Of a stretch of DNA of 41,406 bases, positions 26,050 through 33,568 are shown piece by piece; position 1 is the first letter of the stretch, and every line of letters starts with the position of its first letter. Source of the DNA: Planctomycetota bacterium (GTDB lineage Bacteria; Planctomycetota; UBA11346); NCBI GenBank assembly GCA_003136555.1, contig PLEW01000217.1:188-41593 (forward strand), read 5' to 3'. The position numbers and the translations under genes are program-made. The notes beneath the pieces were generated by a model. The model ran no database searches. It was not told the DNA's origin and worked only from the letters and a program-made list of their open reading frames with translations.

Positions 26050-29000
26050 ATGCCCTCCGCTGATGATATCACACCCCTGCCGCCGAATGGTCCACAGGGG
26101 GAGCCGACCCGGCCCGAGCAGCCGCAGCTGCCCGTCGCCAAGCCGCATCGGGTGGCCGTACCCACCGACCCGACCATGCCCATCCGCCTGAGCGGAGCTG
26201 CACGCAGCGCGACGCCGATCCCCACCGCGCGCCCGGTGGCCAAACCGGGCCAGACGCCGCTGCCGAAGTCCAAGCCCGTGGCAGCGGCACCGCCTGCCAA
26301 GCCGCCCATCCAGCCCGCCAAGCCGCCGGCCAAGTCCGGCAAGGGTTCGGCAGACGAGGGGCTGTGGCTGGGCAGCGAGCAGACCATGGTCAGCAGGCCC
26401 TCTTCGGAGGTCCCCAGCGAGCGCCTGCCGGTGGTGCTCCTGGAGGAGGAATGGCTGGGCGATGAGAAGACCACCCTGCCGGTCAACCGCCCGGCCCCGA
26501 CGCCTGAGGACGAGCTGTGGATCGGCTCGGAGCAGACCGTTGTCGGCCGGCAGGTCGAGCGCAAGCCGCTGGTGGACGCAGAGGAGGTGTACCTCGGCCG
26601 GGATGCGACCATCATCGGTTCGCCGGTCCCAGGACCGGGGGACCCCGCCAAGCAGGGCGGCGGCACCACCACCCGCGGCGGCAATCTCGGCAAGAAGACC
26701 AGCCCGACCCTGGACGACGGCTGGCACCTCAAGGGCCGCCAGGGCGCGCTCACCGGCAAGACGGTCGGCGACTACGAAGTCGGCGGCATCCTCGGCGAAG
26801 GCGGCATGGGAACGGTGTACCGCGCCCGCCAGATCAGCCTCAAGCGCAGGGTCGCGCTCAAGGTCCTGCCGCCCAATCTCGCCAACGATCTGCGCCTGCG
26901 CGAGCGCTTCGAGCAGGAGGCGAGGACCGCCTCGCTGCTCAATTCCCCCAACGTGGTCCAGGTCTTCGCTGCCGGCTCGTTCGAGGACATGGTCTACTTC
27001 GTCATGGAGTTCGTCGAGGGCACCGACCTTTCCGAGCAGCTGCGCACCAAGCAGGAGACCGGCGAGCTGTTCACCCCCGATGAGGCCGCCAACTTCGTCA
27101 TCCAGGCGGCGCGCGGATTGGCCGAGGCAGGCAAGCACAGCATCGTGCATCGCGACATCAAGCCGGCCAACCTGATGATCACCGGCAAGGGCGTGGTCAA
27201 GGTCGCCGACTTCGGCATCTCCAAGATCGCCGGCGAGCATGGTTTGACCATGACCGGCACCGCGGTCGGCACGCCCGCCTACTGCTCGCCCGAGCAGGGG
27301 CGCGGCGACCAGGTCGATGCGCGCGCCGACATCTACTCGCTCGGGGTGGTGTTCTACGAGCTCCTGACCGGCAAGAAGCCCTTCGAGGGCGCGACCGCGA
27401 ATGCGCTGATCTACCAGCACAACTACGCCGAGCCCAAGCTGCCGACCGACCTGCGCGCGGAGATCCCCAACGCCTATCAGGCGGTGGTGCTCAAGTGCCT
27501 GCAGAAGGATCCGGCCAAGCGCTACCAGGATGCCGCCGAGCTGGTCTCGGACCTCGAAAGGGTGCGTGCCGGCAGCGCGCCGATGACCGCGCTGATGAGC
27601 GCATTCGGCACCGGTGCCGACGAGGCCATGCGTCGGCTGGGCATCAAGCAGCGCCGCCTGTGGCCCTACCTGGTCGCCGCCCTGGTGATGGTCTGCATCG
27701 TCGCCTCCGGAGTGGTCTGGTACCAGGGCAAGTCGACGGCGGCGGTCAAGGTGGCGGCGGAGGTCAACCGCCTGCGCAGCGAGCTGGAGGTCCTCGATGC
27801 GGCCAAGCCGGTGCCGAAGGGCGCGGAATCCAACCTCAGCCAGCTGGCCACCCTGGTGCCCAAGGACGACAAGGATGTGAACCGCTGGCAGACCAAGATG
27901 ACGCGCGTCCTGGCGCTGCAGAAGCGGCTGCTGCGCCTCGACCAGGACAAACAGCTGGATGCGGCCCTGCTCGCCTCCGCGACCGATGATCTCGCGAAGT
28001 ACAAGGATGATGTCGGCAGCGCCGGCGAGGATGTCAGCCGCTGGCAGGCCGCGCTGGCGGCTGCGCGCGCCGAGATCGCGGCTGAGCGGGAGTCGCTCGC
28101 CGAGATCGACAAGGCGCCGGTGGTGACGGTGGCGCTGAACGAGCGCCTCGCGCCGGTGGTGACGAAGTACGGCGTGCTGGTCGGCGCCGAGGATGCCGAC
28201 TTCAAGCGCTGGACCGCCAAGCTCGAGCAGTCCCAGAGCCGCAGCGGCCAGCTGCGCTCCAGCCTGGCCGTCCTCGACGACCCGAAGGCGGTGATCGCCG
28301 AGGCGGACCTCGACCGGCTCGCCCTCGACCTGGCGAGCCTGACCGCCATCGTCGGCGATCAGGATGCCGGGGTGCGCGGCTGGTCGGCCAAGATCACCAG
28401 CGGGCGCGAGAATATCAGCAGGCTGCGCAAGAATCTCACCCGCCTCGATGCGGTGGAATTAGCGACCACCGCCCTCCAGGCTGCGCTCAAGCAGGACCTC
28501 GCCAGCCTCACCACCCTGGTCGACGCCAACGATCCGGATCTCAAGCGCTGGACGCGCAAGATCGCCGATTCGGTCAGTCGCATCGCCAGTCTGCGCAAGA
28601 GCCTCAGCCGACTGGACCAGCCAGCGAACCTGACGGTCGATGAGCAGAAGCTGTACGCCGACCAGCTGACCAGCTTCCGCGCCCTGGTGAGCGCGGACGA
28701 CGGCCAGCTTCAGGCCTGGAGCGCCCGCCTGCGTGCCGAGGAGAGCAACCTCGCCACCCTGCATGAGGTGCTGCTGCGTCTCCAGCGCCCGGAGCGCATG
28801 ACCGTGCTCGAGCTCGATGCCAGCACCAAGGCCCTCGCCGCGCTGGTCAAGCTCGGCGCCATGCCCGAGAACCAGCGCCTGCTGGCCGAGCGCCGCATCC
28901 AGGACGAGCGCCGCCAGCTCGACGATCTGCGGGCCTACCTGCACACGCATCAACTGGGCGATCTGGTCGACCAGACGCTGGCCGACAACCTCACCCTGAT

Positions 29001-30522
29001 GGCGCACCTCGCCGGCGAGCAGGACGAGGACGTCAAGCATTGGCGCGCGCGCGTGGACGAGTATACGCGCCTGCATAACGCCCTGCTGCCCCTCGAAGGC
29101 CAGACCACGCCGCCTGAGCATGCGGATTCCCTGCTGGCGGAATTCACCCTCATCGTCGGCAAGCAGAGCACCGAGGTGAGGCGCTGGAGCGCCAAGCTGG
29201 AGCGCATCGCCAACCTCCGGAAGGTGCTCTCGCCGCTCGACCATCAGGCGCCGCTGCCGGAAGCGGCGGCGAGCCAGGTGGCGGCGCTGGTGACCGAGGT
29301 CGGCGACCAGGATGCGGAGGCCAAGCGCTGGTCGCACAAGGTCGCCACGGTCACCGGACTGGTCACCATCCTGGAGGTCGAGCTCAAGTCCGCCTATGTC
29401 CTGCCGCCGCCGGCGCCCAAGCAGAACAATGAACTGGTGGCGCTGGTGGGCCTGACCGATGAGCATGTCGCTGCGCTCGCTACACGGGTCGCCGTCCTGG
29501 CCGGTCCGGGCAAGCCGCACTGGGCGGCGGATTATGGCCGCGACGAGTACGGGCCGTTCGCCGACCTGACCATCAAGGGCGTGACCCAGCGCTTCCGCTA
29601 CATCCCCTCCGGCACCTTCGTGATGGGCAGCCCCGAGGACGAGGTGGGCCGGGACAAGGATGAGACCCAGGTGCGCGTGACCCTGACGCATTCATTCTGG
29701 ATGGCCGACAGCGAGTGCACCCAGGCCTTCTGGGACCAGGTTGAGGGCAAGGACAACAGCCGCTTCCCCGGCCTGGAGCGTCCGGTCGAACGGGTCTCAT
29801 GGGATGACTGCAAAGGCTTCTGCGTCGCCCTGAGCCAATCGATCCAGGGACTGCGGGCACGCCTGCCCACCGAGGCCGAATGGGAATACGCATGCCGTGC
29901 CGGTGTCCAAGGTCCCTATCCGGGGGCCCAGGGGCCGGTGGGCGTCGACAAGCTCGACGCCATTGCCTGGTTCGACAAGGACACCGGCTCGACCCAGGGC
30001 GTGAAGCGCCGCCTGTGCAACCGCCTCGGACTGTGCGACATGCTCGGCAATGTCTGGGAGTGGTGCGAAGACCACTACGGCAGCTACCCGCCCACCGCCG
30101 CGACCGATCCCATCGGCCGGGAGCAGGAGACACGGGTCGCGCGTGGCGGATCCTGGGGCGACAGCGCCGCCAAGGTGCGCGCGGCCAACCGCCTCGCCGT
30201 CCGTCCGGATATGCGCACCCTCTATCTGGGCATGCGCCTGGTGGTCGCCGTCGACTGGCCGCCCGGCCAGGAGCCCGGCGCCGGCATCTTTGCCGCTGCC
30301 GAGATACCGGTCATCGCCCCCCGTGCGGCGATCTCGGCCACTGCCAGCCCGGCGGCCAGCCCGCCAGCCCCGGCTGCGGCCAAGCCGGCAAGCGCCAGCC
30401 CGGCGGTCAGCCCACCAGCGCCAGCGGCGGCCAAACCAGCCGTCGTCCCGGCCACACCCCCCGCCACCGCTGGTGCTCCGGCCGGTCCGGCTGCTACCTC
30501 CCCGGTCAAGCCGACGCACTGA
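26050..30522 (+). CDS. Transmembrane Ser/Thr kinase with extracytoplasmic helical repeats and FGE-fold sensor
   Basis: 1490 aa. Residues 1-230 are a Pro/Lys-rich disordered segment with four LWLGSEQT-like motifs. The kinase domain (about 238-510) is complete: GEGGMGTVY, K271 in VALKVL, HRDIKPANLM (D369), DFG (387-389), GTPAYCSPEQ. One membrane helix lies at about 539-557 (YLVAALVMVCIVASGVVW). Residues about 572-1155 are roughly eleven helical repeats with a 'D.DvkRW..K' core. Residues about 1170-1405 are an FGE-sulfatase fold (FRYIPSGTFVMGSPEDE, RLPTEAEWEYACRAG, MLGNVWEWCEDHYG, RVARGGSWGDSAAKVR) that lacks the catalytic Cys pair after GGS. The C-terminal 85 residues are Ala/Pro-rich. Topology should be kinase inside, repeats and FGE outside, analogous to PASTA-kinase receptors but with a different sensor. 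It is the last gene of the giant-protein run. Confidence 0.93.
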   Translation: MPSADDITPLPPNGPQGEPTRPEQPQLPVAKPHRVAVPTDPTMPIRLSGAARSATPIPTARPVAKPGQTPLPKSKPVAAAPPAKPPIQPAKPPAKSGKGSADEGLWLGSEQTMVSRPSSEVPSERLPVVLLEEEWLGDEKTTLPVNRPAPTPEDELWIGSEQTVVGRQVERKPLVDAEEVYLGRDATIIGSPVPGPGDPAKQGGGTTTRGGNLGKKTSPTLDDGWHLKGRQGALTGKTVGDYEVGGILGEGGMGTVYRARQISLKRRVALKVLPPNLANDLRLRERFEQEARTASLLNSPNVVQVFAAGSFEDMVYFVMEFVEGTDLSEQLRTKQETGELFTPDEAANFVIQAARGLAEAGKHSIVHRDIKPANLMITGKGVVKVADFGISKIAGEHGLTMTGTAVGTPAYCSPEQGRGDQVDARADIYSLGVVFYELLTGKKPFEGATANALIYQHNYAEPKLPTDLRAEIPNAYQAVVLKCLQKDPAKRYQDAAELVSDLERVRAGSAPMTALMSAFGTGADEAMRRLGIKQRRLWPYLVAALVMVCIVASGVVWYQGKSTAAVKVAAEVNRLRSELEVLDAAKPVPKGAESNLSQLATLVPKDDKDVNRWQTKMTRVLALQKRLLRLDQDKQLDAALLASATDDLAKYKDDVGSAGEDVSRWQAALAAARAEIAAERESLAEIDKAPVVTVALNERLAPVVTKYGVLVGAEDADFKRWTAKLEQSQSRSGQLRSSLAVLDDPKAVIAEADLDRLALDLASLTAIVGDQDAGVRGWSAKITSGRENISRLRKNLTRLDAVELATTALQAALKQDLASLTTLVDANDPDLKRWTRKIADSVSRIASLRKSLSRLDQPANLTVDEQKLYADQLTSFRALVSADDGQLQAWSARLRAEESNLATLHEVLLRLQRPERMTVLELDASTKALAALVKLGAMPENQRLLAERRIQDERRQLDDLRAYLHTHQLGDLVDQTLADNLTLMAHLAGEQDEDVKHWRARVDEYTRLHNALLPLEGQTTPPEHADSLLAEFTLIVGKQSTEVRRWSAKLERIANLRKVLSPLDHQAPLPEAAASQVAALVTEVGDQDAEAKRWSHKVATVTGLVTILEVELKSAYVLPPPAPKQNNELVALVGLTDEHVAALATRVAVLAGPGKPHWAADYGRDEYGPFADLTIKGVTQRFRYIPSGTFVMGSPEDEVGRDKDETQVRVTLTHSFWMADSECTQAFWDQVEGKDNSRFPGLERPVERVSWDDCKGFCVALSQSIQGLRARLPTEAEWEYACRAGVQGPYPGAQGPVGVDKLDAIAWFDKDTGSTQGVKRRLCNRLGLCDMLGNVWEWCEDHYGSYPPTAATDPIGREQETRVARGGSWGDSAAKVRAANRLAVRPDMRTLYLGMRLVVAVDWPPGQEPGAGIFAAAEIPVIAPRAAISATASPAASPPAPAAAKPASASPAVSPPAPAAAKPAVVPATPPATAGAPAGPAATSPVKPTH
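26353..26619 (+). repeat. Four LWLGSEQT-type motifs in the kinase N-terminus
   Basis: Within the disordered N-terminus of the membrane kinase the motif [EG]xLWLGSEQT recurs: GLWLGSEQTMV (T112), EEWLGDEKTTL (T141), ELWIGSEQTVV (T163) and EVYLGRDATII (T187), spaced 22-29 residues. Acidic residues precede the conserved Thr, as in many FHA-docking phosphothreonine sites. The repetition is directly visible; the phosphorylation role is inferred. Confidence 0.68.
27763..29514 (+). repeat. About eleven Trp-containing helical repeats (extracytoplasmic)
   Basis: Repeats of about 45-60 aa with consensus 'L..L..LVg..D.dvkrW..K......i..LrksLsrLD'. Examples are LATLVPKDDKDVNRWQTKM, YGVLVGAEDADFKRWTAKL, LTTLVDANDPDLKRWTRKI and FTLIVGKQSTEVRRWSAKL. 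Nine copies keep the Trp; copy 7 (LVKLGAMPENQRLLAERRI) and the last copy are degenerate. The pattern suggests paired helices or spectrin-like bundles forming a stalk between the membrane helix and the FGE domain. Confidence 0.75.
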
Positions 30523-30539
30523 GCGCCGGCTTCAACCGC

Positions 30540-31802
30540 TCACAGATCCTCGATCACCAGGCGGCTGGCGAAGAGGGTGCGGTCGCTGGCGAAGATCTTG
30601 CCAGCGAGGAGATCCTGGGGCTGCAGCGTCCACAGCATCTCCGCCGGCCGCCTGCGATCGACGAAGCGGTTCCAATAGACCAGGCGGCCGCCGCGCCGGC
30701 CAGCCCGGCTGAGACGGTAGAGCAGGGTATGATAGGCGGGCTCGGCGAGGTACTCGCAATGATCGCCAAGATTGAAGCGGTTGATGGCGCGGTTGCCGAG
30801 CTCCTCGAGCACGTCCTCGATGGCGCAGAGACGCCATTCCAGGCGATCGAGATGGGCCCTGATGCGCGGCACGATCTCCGGTCGCAGGGCGAAGGGGAGG
30901 GCATCGCCATGCTCACCGGTCAGCAGCCAGTGGGCGTAGGGGTTGTCGTGCGGATCCTGCTCGGTCAGGTGCAGGCGGGCACGCGCGAGGACGCGCTCGG
31001 CGATCGGGCCATCGGTGATGGCGAAGGCGGCCAGGGCATGGCCGGAGAGGCGCAGGGCGGCACGCGAGAACATCACCCGGAACATCATCCGCCAGGTCCA
31101 GCTATCCCAGCGCTGGTCGTAGAAGGCGATGCGCTCCTCGCGGCTGCGCCGCTGGAGCAGGCGTACCACCTCGTCAGCCGGATGCACCAGGGCAAGCATG
31201 TGGCGGCGCAGCCGGATCACTGCGCGTTCGAACTTGCCCGCAGCCCCCAGGCCCTGATGCAACGCTTCCGGGCGGGCATCCCAGAAGGCACGAGCCGGGC
31301 GCGACAGCTGCTCACGGCAGGCGGCATAGAGACGCAGCCGATGCACGCCGCGGCGGGAGCCCATCAGCACCAGGAGATCGTCGTAATCGAGCAGCCGGTA
31401 GGCCGCCACGCGCAGCTCCAGGCAGTAGATCTGGGCCGGATTCTGGTCGACGGCGATGACTCGCGAGGGCTCGGCGGCGAGCAGCGACAGGGTGTTGTCC
31501 CCGGCCGAGCAGACGCTCAGGCAGATATCATCCCGCTGGATCGCCAGCGCCGTGAGCAGTGCGTCCGCATCCTCCCAGCATTGGCCGTAGCGGATCTCCG
31601 AGAAGTCCGCGCGGTAGGCGATCTGGCTGCCGGTCGGGACCAGGGTCCTGAGCACCGGGCCGTCGGACTGGCCTGGTGGCCGTGCGGCGCGCTGCGCCAG
31701 CCGGCGCTTCCAGCTCGAATCATCCGAGCCCTGCCCGGAGCGTCCGGGTCGCCGCGGCGCAGGAGCGGGCGAGGTGGTGCTGGAGGGATCCGCGAGCGTC
31801 AT
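30540..31802 (-). CDS. DUF3419 / BtaA-like S-adenosylmethionine aminocarboxypropyl transferase
   Basis: 420 aa; ATG 31802 is preceded by GAGGG. Residues 1-55 are Pro/Ser/Arg-rich and probably disordered. The conserved part carries EIRYGQCWEDADALLTAL, the SAM-site-like CSAGDNTLSLL, VIAVDQNPAQIYCLELRVAA, FYDQRWDSWTWRMMFRVMFS, and a C-terminal LSRAGRRGGRLVYWN. This is the DUF3419 family, whose characterised member BtaA transfers the 3-amino-3-carboxypropyl group of SAM to diacylglycerol, the first step of the betaine lipid DGTS. No btaB-like N-methyltransferase gene is visible in the window, so either the partner is elsewhere or the product differs. It is convergent with the membrane kinase (17 bp apart). 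Confidence 0.85.
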   Translation of the reverse strand: MTLADPSSTTSPAPAPRRPGRSGQGSDDSSWKRRLAQRAARPPGQSDGPVLRTLVPTGSQIAYRADFSEIRYGQCWEDADALLTALAIQRDDICLSVCSAGDNTLSLLAAEPSRVIAVDQNPAQIYCLELRVAAYRLLDYDDLLVLMGSRRGVHRLRLYAACREQLSRPARAFWDARPEALHQGLGAAGKFERAVIRLRRHMLALVHPADEVVRLLQRRSREERIAFYDQRWDSWTWRMMFRVMFSRAALRLSGHALAAFAITDGPIAERVLARARLHLTEQDPHDNPYAHWLLTGEHGDALPFALRPEIVPRIRAHLDRLEWRLCAIEDVLEELGNRAINRFNLGDHCEYLAEPAYHTLLYRLSRAGRRGGRLVYWNRFVDRRRPAEMLWTLQPQDLLAGKIFASDRTLFASRLVIEDL

Positions 31803-32010
31803 GGCCGGCCCTCGACGCCATCCATGGCGGGACGGGCAACGGCCGCATCCTGCATGGCATCCGCCTGTAGGGTGAGTCCGCTATTCATGGTGCTGTCACG
31901 GCTCGAGGTCAGCAAGGGCACTGACGATAGCGGCACTCTGCCCCGCTCACAAGCAGCGCCTCGTGTGATGCCCCCGCCGTCCGCCGGGCAGCGGTCCGAT
32001 CAGGCCTGGA

Positions 32011-32991
32011 TTAGGACGAGGCGCTGGTCGAGGCTGCCATGCTCTGCTCCACCCGGTCAGCCAGCATGGCGATGAACGCCGGATGGTCATGGACGCAGCG
32101 CGCCCGGGTCAGGCCCATGCCCAGACGCGTCGCCTCGTGGAGCGCGTCGACATCGAGATCGTAGAGCACTTCGGTATGATCGACGAGGAAGCCGGCAGCC
32201 TGCACCACCGCTTCGCGCCGGCCGCGGGCATGTGCCGCCTGCAGCGCCTCTTCGATGGTCGGCGACGACCAGCCGATGCGGCTGTCTCCCGGCTGGCTCT
32301 GGAAGGCTATGGCGTGCTCGGGGTGACTGAGCGCGCGGGCCGCTGCCGCCGCCGTCTCGGCTAATTGCGCGCGGTAGGGCGACGTCGCCTCGACCGGCTG
32401 CGGGATGGCGTGCGCGGTGAAGATCAGCTCGGCGTCCTGGAAGCGCTGCGCGCTCCACCCCGTGGTGCTCTCGGTGATCTGCGCGGCGATGGCGGCGATA
32501 TAGCCGGCCTCCTTCCACCAGGGCTGCACCACCGCGACCAGGCGGGGGGCGGAGGCGCCCAGCGTCTCCGCCGCCTCGGCGGCGTGCTTGAGATACCAGT
32601 CCCAGCTGACCGAGGACTGGTGGGGGGCCATGATCAGGATGGCCACCGAGGTGGCTCCCGCATCGCGCAGCGAGCGCAGCGCGTCGCTCGCCCAGGGCGT
32701 CCAGTGGCGGTAGCCGCAGGCGACATGCAGCGGGCGTCCGCGGCGGGCCAGCTCGTCCTTGAGCGCAGCCGCCTGGCGCGCAGTCAAGGCATTGTACGGG
32801 CTCATGCCGCCGAAGTGGTGGTAATGCCCGGACACCTCGGCGATGCGCTTCGCCCGGGCGGGATTGTCACCCAGCACACCGGACACGAAGCATTCGGCCT
32901 CGCACCCGGGGGTCTTGGGGCAGGACGGCCGTCGACCGCAGCAGCCGGGTGTCGGTCCGCCGAAGCCCAGCACGAGGAGACCATCGATCAT
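32011..32991 (-). CDS. hemH: Ferrochelatase with Cys-rich N-terminal segment
   Basis: 326 aa from ATG 32991 (MIDGLLVLGFGGP); an in-frame GTG at 33012 would add seven residues. Ferrochelatase hallmarks are the N-terminal LLVLGFGGP, HYHHFGGMSPYN, LIFTAHAIPQPV with the metal-site His, and GFLVDHTEVLYDLD with the acidic active-site residue. The enzyme inserts Fe2+ into porphyrin (protoporphyrin or coproporphyrin III). Between strand 1 and HYHHFGG, where most family members have an 'F(L)xNV' helix, there is PGCCGRRPSCPKTPGCEAEC with five Cys (17, 18, 24, 30, 34). This could hold an Fe-S cluster or a structural metal. It lies downstream, in the same direction, of the DinB and heme-oxygenase-like genes. 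Confidence 0.9.
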   Translation of the reverse strand: MIDGLLVLGFGGPTPGCCGRRPSCPKTPGCEAECFVSGVLGDNPARAKRIAEVSGHYHHFGGMSPYNALTARQAAALKDELARRGRPLHVACGYRHWTPWASDALRSLRDAGATSVAILIMAPHQSSVSWDWYLKHAAEAAETLGASAPRLVAVVQPWWKEAGYIAAIAAQITESTTGWSAQRFQDAELIFTAHAIPQPVEATSPYRAQLAETAAAAARALSHPEHAIAFQSQPGDSRIGWSSPTIEEALQAAHARGRREAVVQAAGFLVDHTEVLYDLDVDALHEATRLGMGLTRARCVHDHPAFIAMLADRVEQSMAASTSASS

Positions 32992-33082
32992 ACCCCTATC
33001 GAAGCTGATCACCAGCCGCCTTCAACCCCCAATCAGGCAGGCCTGCGGGGGGGCGGTCTGCGGGTGGCAGCCTGGGGCGGGG

Positions 33083-33550
33083 CTAGATGACGCCCGGCTT
33101 GCCGCAGATGCGTCGCATCAGCCCGATCTGGCCGAGGTGGTAGGCTTCGTGGAACTGCAGGAAGCGCGCCATGCCGATGAGCGTGGTGGAGCCGTCCGGC
33201 ATGGCCCGCGGCGCGGGCCGATTGCCATCCTCCTCGCTCAGATCGAGCAGCCGGGCGATGAGGGCGTCGTTGGCCGTCCGCCAGCAGGCGCACACGACCT
33301 GGGCATCGGGCAGGGTGGCGTCGGCCGAGCCGCCGCGCCCGACAGCGGACGCCCAGTCCGGAGCCGCGCCGGCGATGCCGAGGGTGCGGCACAGGCCAAG
33401 CTTGGTCGCGCTCAGGTGCGCAAGCATCCACAGGGCGGAGTTGCCACCCGCGCGGTGACGCCAGTCGGCATCATCGAGCCCCCCGCTCATCAGCTCGAGG
33501 AAACGGGCATGGAAACGGTACATGCCGCTCAGGTCGCTGGCGGTGGTCAT
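33083..33550 (-). CDS. DinB-superfamily protein
   Basis: 155 aa from ATG 33550. A four-helix DinB/YfiT-like fold is indicated by the opening helix (YRFHARFLELMSG), SALWMLAHLSATK with H45, and FLQFHEAYHLGQIGLMRR with H134 and H138. That gives the usual three-His metal triad of the superfamily. Members are often thiol-dependent transferases or of unknown function. It is 18 bp downstream of the heme-oxygenase-like gene and in the same direction as hemH, so co-transcription is likely. No specific substrate can be read from the sequence. Confidence 0.85.
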   Translation of the reverse strand: MTTASDLSGMYRFHARFLELMSGGLDDADWRHRAGGNSALWMLAHLSATKLGLCRTLGIAGAAPDWASAVGRGGSADATLPDAQVVCACWRTANDALIARLLDLSEEDGNRPAPRAMPDGSTTLIGMARFLQFHEAYHLGQIGLMRRICGKPGVI

Positions 33551-33568
33551 GGCGGTGGGTCCTGCCGG

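Noticed and set aside
24448-30255. FGE folds as diversity-generating retroelement targets
   Set aside because: The fold is used as a variable protein in some DGRs, but no reverse transcriptase, template repeat or duplicated 3' segment is visible in the window.
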